The position numbers and the translations under genes were made by a program. From NCBI RefSeq assembly GCF_900188445.1, contig NZ_FZOR01000032.1, forward strand, positions 32,402 through 96,401: a stretch of 64,000 nt of DNA. The letters run 5' to 3'. Of this stretch, positions 1 to 7,979 are shown in pieces; within the stretch, counting starts at the first letter, position 1; every line of letters begins with the position of its first letter. Under the pieces are notes generated by a model. That model ran no database searches and was not told the origin of the DNA. It saw nothing but the letters and a program-made list of their open reading frames with translations. The stretch is from Actinomadura meyerae (GTDB taxonomy: Bacteria > Actinomycetota > Actinomycetes > Streptosporangiales > Streptosporangiaceae).

Positions 1-705
1 GGGGACCTCGCCCTTGACGATCTTCTGCGCCAGGCCCTCGACCACCGCGGTCTTGCCGACGCCGGGCTCGCCCACCAGCACCGGGTTGTTCTTGGTGCGG
101 CGGGACAGCACCTGCATGACCCGCTCGATCTCCTTGTCCCGGCCGATCACCGGGTCGAGCTTGCTCTCCCGCGCCGCCTGGGTGAGATTGCGGCCGAACT
201 GGTCGAGCACCAGGGAGGTGGAGGGGGCCGACTCCGAGGGACCGCCGGACGCGGCCGGCTCCTTGCCCTGGTAGCCGTGCAGCAACTGGATCACCTGCTG
301 GCGCACCCGGTTCAGGTCGGCGCCCAGCTTCACCAGCACCTGTGCCGCGACACCCTCGCCCTCGCGGATCAGCCCGAGGAGGATGTGCTCGGTACCGATG
401 TAGTTGTGGCCCAGCTGCAGCGCCTCGCGCAGCGACAACTCCAGCACCTTCTTGGCACGCGGAGTGAACGGGATGTGCCCCGATGGCGCCTGCTGGCCCT
501 GGCCGATGATCTCCTCGACCTGCTGCCGGACCGCCTCAAGACTGATCCCCAGGCTCTCCAGAGCCTTCGCAGCGACACCCTCACCCTCGTGGATCAGGCC
601 AAGGAGGATGTGCTCGGTACCGATGTAGTTGTGGTTGAGCATCCTGGCCTCCTCCTGAGCCAGGACGACAACACGCCGCGCGCGGTCGGTGAACCTCTCG
701 AACAT
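1..705 (-). CDS. clpC: ATP-dependent Clp protease ATP-binding subunit ClpC, N-terminal part (runs off the left edge)
   Basis: This is the first 235 codons of a Clp/Hsp100 AAA+ unfoldase that feeds ClpP. Translation begins MFERFTDRARR, the standard ClpC start. Residues 1-145 hold two Clp_N repeats, each with the phrase HNYIGTEHILLGLI, which bind adaptors and substrates. A linker follows, then the first AAA module (from about residue 165) with a Walker A motif GEPGVGKT near the left edge. The reading frame is open to base 1 and ends in IVKGEVP, so the rest of D1 and all of D2 lie outside the window. The next gene upstream on the same strand is lsr2, as in M. tuberculosis (clpC1 next to lsr2). 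Confidence 0.97.
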   Translation of the reverse strand, partial: MFERFTDRARRVVVLAQEEARMLNHNYIGTEHILLGLIHEGEGVAAKALESLGISLEAVRQQVEEIIGQGQQAPSGHIPFTPRAKKVLELSLREALQLGHNYIGTEHILLGLIREGEGVAAQVLVKLGADLNRVRQQVIQLLHGYQGKEPAASGGPSESAPSTSLVLDQFGRNLTQAARESKLDPVIGRDKEIERVMQVLSRRTKNNPVLVGEPGVGKTAVVEGLAQKIVKGEVP

Positions 706-872
706 CTCGTCGCTCCTCACAGAGCGGTTGGGCAGAGTCCGGAACGTCCGGAACTGTCCTTCCGCATGCTAGCCCGCCCCGAGGAGGCCGCCCGGTGCAC
801 TCCCACCAGGAGACGTTCCCCAGCTAAGCGCTGTTCAGTCTCATCCAACTACCGCATCGGTGCGTCATGTTC

Positions 873-1023
873 CCGCTACGCCGCAAGCGAACGGGGGCTT
901 TCCGCAGGTCGATCGGGGCGCGGGGCGAACCTTCCGAATGGGGCCGGAGTTCCGCCCGCGCCGCCTCTGTACCGCGCCGCGTCCGGACCGAACCCCATTC
1001 CGGCTACGCCAGAAGCGAACGGG
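873..1023. repeat. Diverged 23-bp direct repeat, two copies
   Basis: Bases 873-896 and 1000-1023 share a sequence of the type CGCTACGCC..AAGCGAACGGG with about three mismatches, spaced about 128 bp apart in the clpC upstream region. They could be paired regulator sites for clpC or simple duplication. No known motif was recognised. Confidence 0.4.
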
Positions 1024-1037
1024 TCCGCGCATGCGAA

Positions 1038-1066
1038 CGGCCCGCCTCGCTAACGGAGACGGGCCG
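1038..1066 (-). terminator. Hairpin terminator behind lsr2
   Basis: An inverted repeat with left arm CGGCCCGCCTC and right arm GAGACGGGCCG (one mismatch, 7-nt loop) lies 15 nt beyond the lsr2 stop. It has no U-tract, as is usual in high-GC actinobacteria. Confidence 0.6.
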
Positions 1067-1081
1067 CGGCGTGCGAGCGGC

Positions 1082-1405
1082 TCAGTTGGCCGCCTCGTAC
1101 TGCTCGATCACGTGGGCCGGGATGCGTCCGCGCTCATTGACCTTGATGCCATTGTTCTTGGCCCAGGCACGGATCTCGGCGCTGCGCTCCCGGCTGGACG
1201 CGCCGCGTTGCCGGCGGCGGCGCGAGACGGTGCCCGCCTTGCGGGACTTCTCCACGAACGGCTGCAGCGATTCCCGCAGCTTCGTCGCGTTGGTGTTGCT
1301 CAGATCGATCTCGTAGGAGGCGCCGTCGATCGAGAACGCTACGGTCTCGTCCGCCTCGCCACCGTCGAGGTCGTCGACGAGAAGCACCTGAACCTTCTGT
1401 GCCAT
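1082..1405 (-). CDS. lsr2: Nucleoid-associated xenogeneic silencer Lsr2
   Basis: A 107-residue Lsr2 protein that bridges AT-rich DNA and silences acquired genes. The N-terminal dimerisation half starts MAQKVQVLLVDDLDGG. The C-terminal DNA-binding half ends in the AT-hook-like NERGRIP segment that inserts into the minor groove. A longer in-frame start at 1438 adds 11 residues, but the family start and a GAAAGGT Shine-Dalgarno favour 1405. The region upstream is locally AT-rich, which would suit autoregulation by Lsr2. It lies next to clpC as in mycobacteria. Confidence 0.96.
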   Translation of the reverse strand: MAQKVQVLLVDDLDGGEADETVAFSIDGASYEIDLSNTNATKLRESLQPFVEKSRKAGTVSRRRRQRGASSRERSAEIRAWAKNNGIKVNERGRIPAHVIEQYEAAN

Positions 1406-2617
1406 GGGGACAGACCTTTCGGCTGGAGCAAACTTCAATCGGTTGACAAAGATATACCGAGAAGTCCGCGGATGACAATTCCAGCACTCCCGATGAACCG
1501 CACTGGGACGGAAGTCTCCTTCCGCCGGTGACCGCGCGTAATCGGCCTCGTCGTTTCCGGAGCGCCGGTGGGACGCGCGAGACCGGCGGCGCGCCGGGAC
1601 CCGCTAATTTGCGGCCGCCGGGACGCGGCCGGAGGTTTTCGCGGCGTGACCGGTGTCACTGCGCGCCGCGCTGACCTGGGCGGGGGCATGCGCTTTGGCC
1701 CGGGTTTGCGCGGCTCGGGCCGCCGGGTTTGCGGGAGCTGCGGCTTTCCGGCGCGGGAGCCGCCTCGGACGAAAAGTCCCTGATCGGACCTTAACAGCCC
1801 GTGCACGCCGGCACCGCCGCCGGAGATTTGCGCCGCTCAAACCGCGCTAACCCGCCCGCCGGGGGCGAATCGGCGGGCCTCCCGCCGCTCCTCGGAGGGC
1901 GCAGGCCGCCGGGGACCAGGGACGACACCGGACGCCCGCGAGAGAACGCCCGATGCCGCGCGGAACCGCGTATGGGCGCGCAAGCGGCCGGTATGCGGAC
2001 GGGTATGAACGGGAGATCGACCGGCGACGGAATGTACAGATCATCGCCCTGACCCGGGGATGTGGAGAGATAACCGGACCGGGAGGCGGGCCGAAAATCG
2101 GCTCCGGCGCGATGGGAGCGGAAGTCGCCGGCCGGATCCCCGGGTGGCGCGGGCGGGGCACGGTTCAGCCGGGGAATCAGGAGATTGAGGCACAATCCGA
2201 CCGCCTGCCGTCCACTTCCACAACCGCTCGGCCGGGACCGCCCGGGACGAACGCCGCCCCGTCCACCGCGCGGCGCGCATCGGCACGGGAAAGTCCGTTC
2301 CGGGTGAGACCCGTCCCATCCAGAGTAAGTCCAGTACCGCTATCGAGCGACCCCCGCGGGCGCCGCGGCAAGGGCGGCGGAAGCGGCATTCAATCCGGAG
2401 GCGGCATCCGGGACGAGACAGATCCCCGCTCGATTCAGGGCCGTAACCAGAACGAGCTGGGATTGCCCCGCCCGAGCTCGGCGTCCGAAACAGACCCGGC
2501 CATCTCTCCACAAAGCATGTAGAAGCCAGCTTTTAGCCTCGTGGCACGATGCACCCGGATGCGGAAGCCCGGGGTTTCGAGCCGCCGTGATCGTGCCCGC
2601 GCGCGCGTGAGCGGCCC
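1406..2617. other. 1.2-kb region without a recognisable gene
   Basis: Bases about 1428-1485 are AT-rich for this genome and probably hold the lsr2 promoter. The rest is GC-rich. Its open frames are low-complexity Arg/Pro/Gly translations present on both strands, with no convincing Shine-Dalgarno or family. A weak hairpin lies at 1855-1877 (arms CCCGCCG and CGGCGGG). I saw no tRNA or small-RNA signature. Confidence 0.5.
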
Positions 2618-3268
2618 TCAGAAGGCCCCGGAATCGGGCGCTCCGCGCTTTACCACCAGCGTCCCCGCGACCCTGTCATGGACGGCCTGGCGCCGCGTCC
2701 CCTCGAAGATGACCCCGGCGTTCACGACCCAGAAGACGCTCGCCAGCACACCGGCCACGGGAATCGGGCGCATCGCGATCGGCAGCGAATAGACCGCCGC
2801 GCGCAGAAGGCACTGCAGAACGCCGGGACGGGCACCGGCTTCCACCGCCTCAGCGGCGCTCTCGGCGCCCGTCCGCCCGCCGGTGGCCTCCGGAGCGTCC
2901 TCGGAGGCGGAATCGGGCGAGGGCGCGGCTGAGGCGTCCGTGCGCGCCGCCCCCTCTTCGGGCTCGGCGGTGGGCACGAATCCGGGCACGGACGCCGGGA
3001 GGAAGCTCGCCCGGCCGGCGGACGCGCTCCCCACTGCTGTGACGACCTCTATGCCCGCGAAGCGCTTGCCGAGGGTCCGGCCCCAGAGAGCCAACTGGAC
3101 CGCCTCGTAGAGCAGCATGCACCCGGCCACCGCGGGCGGGGCGACGACGTCCACCGTGTGCCCGGACACGAGTTCGCGGACGATGACGATGACCGGCACA
3201 CCGACGATGAGCGTGTCGACCACACGCGCGAGCAGGCGCTGACCCGGGTCGGCGAGGGAGACCGCCAT
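2618..3268 (-). CDS. RDD family membrane protein
   Basis: 216 residues. The N-terminus, LADPGQRLLARVVDTLIVGVPVIVIV, has the arginine/aspartate signature of RDD proteins in the first membrane helix. A second helix follows at about 42-62 (APPAVAGCMLLYEAVQLALWG), then the conserved GRTLGKRFAGIEVV. Residues about 85-155 are a hydrophilic Ala/Glu/Pro-rich insert. The remainder, LPIAMRPIPVAGVLASVFWVVN..., forms the last helix. RDD function is mostly unknown, and some members are linked to ion or osmolyte transport. It starts 7 bases after the preceding RDD gene and is probably co-transcribed with it. Confidence 0.85.
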   Translation of the reverse strand: MAVSLADPGQRLLARVVDTLIVGVPVIVIVRELVSGHTVDVVAPPAVAGCMLLYEAVQLALWGRTLGKRFAGIEVVTAVGSASAGRASFLPASVPGFVPTAEPEEGAARTDASAAPSPDSASEDAPEATGGRTGAESAAEAVEAGARPGVLQCLLRAAVYSLPIAMRPIPVAGVLASVFWVVNAGVIFEGTRRQAVHDRVAGTLVVKRGAPDSGAF

Positions 3269-3275
3269 CGCGGCC

Positions 3276-4067
3276 TTACTCCGCGTACTCGGTGTACTGG
3301 TCGCCGTACCCCTCGTACGTGCCGCGCTCGTCGATGACGAGCGTGCCGGCGAAGCGGTCGTGCAGGGCCTGGTGCAGGGGCTGGTCCCAGATCGCCCACA
3401 GGTAGGCCATCAGCCCGCCCACCCAGACCAGCGCCATCCCGTACGCGGCGTACTCCCACACCATCACCGCGAGGACGAGGAAGAAGAAGACACCGACCTG
3501 GTAGCCGACGTGGACGACCCCGGCGCGCCAGACCGCCTGCGTCGTGTTCATCGGCTCGCCCGCCGGACGGGCCTGCACGATGCCCAGCCCCATGACCCGC
3601 TTGCCCAGCGTCCGCCCCCACATGGAGAGCTGGACGGCCTCGTAGAGGAACGGCAGCACCGACATGACGAAGAACAGGGTGAAGATGATGGGCCAGTTCC
3701 AGATGCCGCCCTCGTCGTCGTCGGTGCCGTCACCGCCGAGGCCGAACGCGGCGATCGTCACGGGCAGGATGAGCGCGAACCCGAAGACGGCCACGAGGGC
3801 GTTGTCGATGATCCTGGCGCCTGCCCGGCGGTGGATGGGTGCCAGCTCCATCTCAGTGCCGTGAGAACCGCCATAGCCCCCGTGGGCGTCGCCGTACTGG
3901 TCGTAGGACGGCTCGTACGAGCGCCCCCAATCCTGCTGGGGCTGCTGCCACTGCTGCTGGTGCTGTGGCTGCTGCCACTGGGAGCCTTGGTACGGGGGCG
4001 GGGCACCGTGGGAACCCTGGCCCTGCGGAGGTTGGTAGCGCCGTCCGCGGCGGGGGGAATTGCTCAT
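3276..4067 (-). CDS. RDD family membrane protein with Gln/Tyr-rich cytoplasmic N-terminus
   Basis: 263 residues. Positions 1-75 are low complexity, rich in Gln, Pro, Tyr and Gly (QQPQHQQQWQQPQQ), a disordered tail common on actinobacterial RDD proteins. The RDD domain begins at RRAGARIIDNALVAVFGFALIL. It continues with FLYEAVQLSMWGRTLGKRVMGLGIV and a third hydrophobic stretch VGVFFFLVLAVMVWEYAAYGMALVWVGG. The start codon overlaps the stop of the acetyltransferase gene by four bases (ATGA), which indicates translational coupling. Together with the next RDD gene it looks like a three-gene operon. Function unknown. Confidence 0.87.
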   Translation of the reverse strand: MSNSPRRGRRYQPPQGQGSHGAPPPYQGSQWQQPQHQQQWQQPQQDWGRSYEPSYDQYGDAHGGYGGSHGTEMELAPIHRRAGARIIDNALVAVFGFALILPVTIAAFGLGGDGTDDDEGGIWNWPIIFTLFFVMSVLPFLYEAVQLSMWGRTLGKRVMGLGIVQARPAGEPMNTTQAVWRAGVVHVGYQVGVFFFLVLAVMVWEYAAYGMALVWVGGLMAYLWAIWDQPLHQALHDRFAGTLVIDERGTYEGYGDQYTEYAE

Positions 4068-4594
4068 TTGGGGCAGTCCTCCAGGCGAAGCAACATCCGG
4101 GTGTTGCCCAACGTATTGGGCTTGACCCGGTCGAGGTCCAAGAACTCTGCCACGCCTTCGTCGTAAGAGCGGAGAAGCTCCTCATACACCTCTGGCGACA
4201 CCGGCGTCCCGAGGATCTGCTCGAAGCCGTGGCGCGCGAAGAAGTCCACTTCAAAGGTAAGGCAGAACACCCTCCGCACGCCGAGTTCCCGTGCGGTGTC
4301 CAGCAGGCGGGCCACGATGCGGTGGCCGATGCCGCGTCCGCCGTACCCCTTGTCCACGGCCACCGAGCGGACCTCCGCGAGGTCCTCCCACATCACGTGC
4401 AGCGCCCCGCAGGCCACGACCGGCCCGGGCTCGCCGTGCCGGAGGTCCTCGGCGACCCAGAACTCCTGGACGTCCTCGTACAGCTTGACCGTCGACTTCT
4501 TCAGCAGGCGTCGCCCCGACCCGGCGTACAGATCGACCAGCCTGCGGATCTCCTGAACGTCGGCGGTACGGGCACGCCGGATCACGACCTCCAC
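4064..4594 (-). CDS. argA: GNAT N-acetyltransferase, short ArgA-type (N-acetylglutamate synthase-like)
   Basis: 176 residues from a GTG start. It closely resembles, from memory, M. tuberculosis Rv2747, the short stand-alone N-acetylglutamate synthase: IRRARTADVQEIRRLVDLYA, VQEFWVAED, VVACGALHVMWEDLAEVRSVAV, FARHGFEQILGTPVSPEVYEELLRSYDEGVAEFLDLDRVKPNTLGNTRMLL. The acetyl-CoA P-loop is GYGGRGIGHRIV. The expected reaction is acetylation of glutamate, the first step of arginine synthesis. No other arg gene is nearby, and the partners here are RDD membrane proteins, so the physiological substrate is an inference from family. Confidence 0.85.
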   Translation of the reverse strand: MEVVIRRARTADVQEIRRLVDLYAGSGRRLLKKSTVKLYEDVQEFWVAEDLRHGEPGPVVACGALHVMWEDLAEVRSVAVDKGYGGRGIGHRIVARLLDTARELGVRRVFCLTFEVDFFARHGFEQILGTPVSPEVYEELLRSYDEGVAEFLDLDRVKPNTLGNTRMLLRLEDCPK

Positions 4595-4754
4595 AAACAG
4601 GCGAGATTATCGAACGGCTCCCGATGGGCGGCGACGGCCGGGCGCCGCGCCGCGCCCCGCCCGGCCGACCTGCGACTTCGCGGGTTCTGGTTGGCATCCG
4701 ATCCGCATTCCGTTAGTGTCCATCGCTGACATCGGCCTTCCGCAGGACGGAGGC

Positions 4755-4940
4755 CGAACCGCCGAGTCCGCGGGCCGCAAACCAGCGCCCCGGGGAGCCG
4801 GGGACCCACTTTCGGAGCGCTTACGGGGCCGCCCGCGAAGCATGGCCGTCAGGGGTGAATCCGCAGCGTCGCGGCCTGGGGTGCGCACGCTCGCGGACGG
4901 GCTGCTCCGGCCCCAACCCGTCAGCTAACCCGGTAGGCGG
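4755..4940 (+). ncRNA. c-di-AMP riboswitch (ydaO/yuaA type)
   Basis: The leader of the NlpC/P60 gene carries the hallmark conserved blocks of the ydaO motif. They are an opening GAACCGCCGAGTCCG (from about 4756), the segment AGGGGTGAATCCGC at 4851-4864, and the closing block CCCGTCAGCTAACC with GGTAGGCGG (4916-4940). A Shine-Dalgarno follows directly. In actinobacteria this riboswitch typically precedes genes for secreted cell-wall hydrolases and resuscitation factors and turns them down when c-di-AMP is high. The exact 5' boundary is approximate. Confidence 0.9.
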
Positions 4941-4958
4941 TTGAGGAGAGGAGAACTC

Positions 4959-5939
4959 GTGCAGCACTCGCGGCCTGCTTCCCTTCCACGCTTCCGCGGC
5001 CGCGCGGTCACCGTGGCCGGCGCGCTCATCGCACTGACGGCGGCGCCCAGCACCGTCGCCACCGCGCACGCCGACCCCGAGCCGTCCACCAAGGAACTCC
5101 GCTCCCAGGCCTTCAAGCTCGCCGACCAGCTGGAGCAGCTCACCGAGCAGTACAACGGCCTGAAGGTGAAGCTCGCGCAGTCCAAGCGCGCCGCCGAGGT
5201 CGCCACCGAGAACGCCGAGCGGCAGGAGAAGTCGCTCCAGGCGATCCGGCAGAAGGTCGGCGCCCTCGCCGCGACCAGCTACATGCAGGGCGGCTCCGAC
5301 CCGACGGTCTCCTTCGTCGCCTCCCAGGACCCGCAGGCCGTCCTCGACCAGGCCGCCACCCTCAACTACTTCGCCAAGCGCGACAGCACCAAGGTCCTCG
5401 GGCTCATGCAGGCGATGCAGGCCGCCCAGCGCGCGCGCAAGTCCGCCGAGTCGCGCGCCAAGCAGGTCAAGGATCTGCGGACCCAGCTCGACTCGCAGCG
5501 CAAGAAGGTCACCGAGGCCTACGAGAAGGTCCGCGGCACGATCGTCAAGCGCGACCCGTCCCAGCTCGCGAAGCTCCCCGTCGTCGGCACCGGCAAGGGC
5601 GCCCAGGCGCTGCGGTACGCGATGAGCAAGCTCGGCCGCCCCTACGTCTGGGGCGCCTCCGGGCCGAGCACGTTCGACTGCTCCGGCCTGACGATGTGGG
5701 CGTACAAGCAGGTCGGCATCAACCTGCCGCACTACACCGGCAGCCAGTGGAACGCCGGCGCGCACGTGTCGCGCAGCCAGCTCCAGCCGGGCGACCTCGT
5801 GTTCTTCTACGCCGACCTCCACCACATGGGGATGTACATCGGCAACGGCAAGATGATCCACGCGCCGCACACCGGCGACGTCGTGAAGATCGCTTCCATG
5901 GACGGGCGCCCCTTCGCGGGCGGCGTCCGGGTCGCCTGA
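4959..5939 (+). CDS. Secreted NlpC/P60 peptidoglycan endopeptidase
   Basis: 326 residues from GTG at 4959, chosen because AGGAGAGGAG lies 5 bases upstream; a TTG further 5' falls inside that ribosome site. Residues 1-38 form a signal peptide ending AHA. Residues 45-195 are a long coiled coil rich in Lys, Gln and Glu (RipA/PcsB style). The C-terminal NlpC/P60 domain (about 210-326) has catalytic Cys241 in FDCSGLTMWAY, His289 in LHHMGMYIGNG, and a third polar position in HAPHTGD. It should cut the D-Glu/mDAP bond of peptidoglycan stem peptides. The c-di-AMP riboswitch leader implies control by osmotic and cell-wall state. Confidence 0.93.
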   Translation: MQHSRPASLPRFRGRAVTVAGALIALTAAPSTVATAHADPEPSTKELRSQAFKLADQLEQLTEQYNGLKVKLAQSKRAAEVATENAERQEKSLQAIRQKVGALAATSYMQGGSDPTVSFVASQDPQAVLDQAATLNYFAKRDSTKVLGLMQAMQAAQRARKSAESRAKQVKDLRTQLDSQRKKVTEAYEKVRGTIVKRDPSQLAKLPVVGTGKGAQALRYAMSKLGRPYVWGASGPSTFDCSGLTMWAYKQVGINLPHYTGSQWNAGAHVSRSQLQPGDLVFFYADLHHMGMYIGNGKMIHAPHTGDVVKIASMDGRPFAGGVRVA

Positions 5940-6120
5940 CCCGGCACCCGCCCCGTTGCCCACCCCATTGCCCGCCCCATCGCCAGCCCTGTCGGCCGCG
6001 CTGTCAGTTCGAACGCCGTCCGCGGCGACGCCGCCTGCAGGGACCTACCTGCCAGGGCGCCGGCGCCGCCGCTGCGGGGTCGGACGGAGTTCGTTCTGTT
6101 CGCCGCCTGGGTCTCGCTGT

Positions 6121-6148
6121 GACGCTCGCCCGTCCCCTGGCGAGCGTC
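6121..6148. terminator. Bidirectional terminator between convergent genes
   Basis: Perfect 10-bp inverted repeat GACGCTCGCC / GGCGAGCGTC with an 8-nt loop. It lies between the stops of the NlpC/P60 gene and the small HTH gene, so it can serve both. Confidence 0.75.
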
Positions 6149-6163
6149 GGGGGGTCAAGCCGG

Positions 6164-6394
6164 CTAGATGAGCTGCCTCCGGGCCGCCCACACCACGGCC
6201 TCGATAGGGGTGTTGACCTCCAGCCGGTCGCAGATCGTCCGCAACCGGCGCCGCAAGGTCCGTGCGCTCAGCTCCAGCTTGCGTGCCGCCACATCGGCGG
6301 TGACACCGCTCGCGATCTGGGCGAGCAGCCGGATCTCCTCCTCGCTCAGCCCGAAATCGTCGGTGCCACGACGTGCGAGTGTGGCTGTTTCCAC
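6164..6394 (-). CDS. Small LuxR-type helix-turn-helix regulator
   Basis: 76 residues from a GTG with GGGAGGAC seven bases upstream; longer in-frame starts lack this site. It consists almost only of a LuxR/GerE HTH: LSEEEIRLLAQIASGVTADVAARKLELSARTLRRRLRTICDRLEVNTPIEAVVWAARRQ. It has no receiver or sensor domain. Stand-alone HTH proteins of this type are frequent in Actinomadura and Streptomyces, and their targets are unknown. It is convergent with the NlpC/P60 gene and divergent from the LacI gene. Confidence 0.75.
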   Translation of the reverse strand: METATLARRGTDDFGLSEEEIRLLAQIASGVTADVAARKLELSARTLRRRLRTICDRLEVNTPIEAVVWAARRQLI

Positions 6395-6893
6395 TCCGTC
6401 CTCCCTCGTCCGTGGTGATGACCGCGGGGATGCAGCCGTCCGCTGCACAGGCACGGGTTGGGCCTCGATCTGTACGCGCGTTGGGTTGCCGGGTCCGGAG
6501 CCCTCCGGACTTAGATCATCGGGTTCCTTTGCTGTCTCACGAGCTTGGCCGGAGGTGGCCGCCTGGCCGATTGCGGGGTCTTACGGGGGAACTCCGGGTG
6601 ACGATTCACTCGTTGGTCGTCCGAGGGAGACGGGATGAGATCGCCAGCCATCCGCATCCGGCCCTCCTCGTCGGACTCGTCGGACTCGCCGCATCTTGCC
6701 GCTGAGCAAGATCGTGAATCGTTTCAAGCTACGCTTCGGCTCGGAACGCTAGGCGGCCGGATCCGGCCCGTCAAGCGCTGTTCAAATGCGGTGTGCGGCC
6801 GATCCGTGACGGTATGTAGCCGCATGATCGGCGCTATGCCGTGCATAACTCCACTACCTGGGGAAACACTCCCGGGGCGGGACGAGGAGCGAG
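6395..6893. promoter_or_regulatory. Divergent intergenic region with candidate LacI operator
   Basis: 499 bases between the small HTH gene and the lacI-type gene, with no ORF of recognisable family. At 6715-6726 is TGAATCGTTTCA, one mismatched pair away from the LacI-family palindrome with the central CG (TGAAACGTTTCA). Its position about 170 bases ahead of the LacI start suits autoregulation or control of a long leader. Confidence 0.5.
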
Positions 6894-7916
6894 TTGCCAC
6901 AGACCAGTATTCGTGAGGTGGCGAGGCGGGCTGGAGTCTCAGTTGGGACCGTTTCGAATGTCCTAAACCGGCCAGACCTCGTGGCCGAAGCTACCCGTGA
7001 CCGCGTGCGCGCGGCGATCGAGGAGCTCGGATTCGTGCGGAACGAGTCCGCGCGGCGGCTCCGGCGGCGCCCCGAACGCACCGCGGGCGAGTTCGGCGAC
7101 CAGCCGCGCCGCGCGTTCGGCATCGTCGTCGAGGACCTCGCCAACCCCTACGCGTCCGATGTCGCGCGGGGCGCCGAGGCGGCCCTCAACGAGGCGGGCC
7201 ACGACGCCCTCTGGCTCTCCAGCGACCACTCGTCCGCCAAGGAGCGCCGCTCGCTGCAGCTCCTGGAGGAGCAGCAGGCCGCCGGAGTCCTGATCATCCC
7301 CGTCGGCGGGGAGCCGGGCGACATCACCCGGCTGCGCGCCGCCGGCATGAGCGTGGTGGTGATCGACCGCGACTCGGCCGACGCGTGCTCGGCGCGGGTC
7401 GACCATGTCGCGGGCGGCGAGATCGCCGCGGAGCGGCTGCTCGGCATCGGCCGCCGGCGCGTCGTGTTCGTAACGGGCGTCCCGGAACCGCAGCCCTGCG
7501 TGGAGCGCCGCGACGGCGCCGCCCGGACGCTCGCCAACGCGGGCCTCGGCGAGCCCGCCACGCTCGTCCAGGACGCCCTGAGCCCCACGGAGGGCCAGGC
7601 CGCGGCCCACGAGGTCCTGGCCATGTCCCCGCGGCCGGACGGGGTGTTCTGCGCCAACGACCTGCTGGCCATCGGGCTGATCAACGAGCTGACCCGGCTC
7701 GGCGTCCGCGTCCCCGACGACATCGCCGTCATCGGCTACGACGACATCGAGCTGGCCGCGAGCGCCGCCGTCCCGCTGACCACGATCCGGCAGCCGCGCC
7801 GCGAGCTGGGCTGGGAGGCCGCCGAGCTGGCGCTGGCCGAGCTGGGCGAGGGCAAGTCGCACCAGCACCGGCAGGTCGTCCAGCGTCCCGAGCTGGTGGT
7901 CCGCGAAAGCGCTTAA
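6894..7916 (+). CDS. LacI family transcriptional regulator
   Basis: 340 residues from TTG at 6894 with GAGGAG just upstream. Residues 4-28 are the LacI HTH (SIREVARRAGVSVGTVSNVLNRPDLV), followed by the hinge. From about 70 there is a periplasmic-binding-protein-like sensor domain: FGIVVEDLANPYASDVARGAEAAL, VIIDRDSADACSARVDHVAGGEIAAERLLGIGRRRVVFVTG, DGVFCANDLLAIGLINELTRLGVRVPDDIAVIGYDDIELAASAAVPLTTIRQP. Such proteins repress sugar-uptake and catabolic genes, but no sugar operon adjoins it, so the ligand is unknown. The P450 gene follows 63 bases later on the same strand. Confidence 0.93.
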   Translation: MPQTSIREVARRAGVSVGTVSNVLNRPDLVAEATRDRVRAAIEELGFVRNESARRLRRRPERTAGEFGDQPRRAFGIVVEDLANPYASDVARGAEAALNEAGHDALWLSSDHSSAKERRSLQLLEEQQAAGVLIIPVGGEPGDITRLRAAGMSVVVIDRDSADACSARVDHVAGGEIAAERLLGIGRRRVVFVTGVPEPQPCVERRDGAARTLANAGLGEPATLVQDALSPTEGQAAAHEVLAMSPRPDGVFCANDLLAIGLINELTRLGVRVPDDIAVIGYDDIELAASAAVPLTTIRQPRRELGWEAAELALAELGEGKSHQHRQVVQRPELVVRESA

Positions 7917-7979
7917 CCCCGCTCACCTCCCCTCGCTCCCGCTATTGACATGTCGTCTGATCTCCGGATGACTGGGGAC

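Larger units (their letters stand above)
706..1081. other. clpC upstream region; no gene seen
   Basis: 376 bases between the clpC start and the lsr2 stop. No ORF here has a recognisable product. The stretch contains the lsr2 terminator hairpin, a diverged direct repeat and presumably the clpC promoter. I saw no CIRCE or HAIR heat-shock operator. Confidence 0.6.

Noticed and set aside
1953..2522. Possible 189-residue gene in the lsr2 upstream region
   Set aside because: Low-complexity Gly/Arg/Pro translation, no homology signature, and an equally long frame on the opposite strand.
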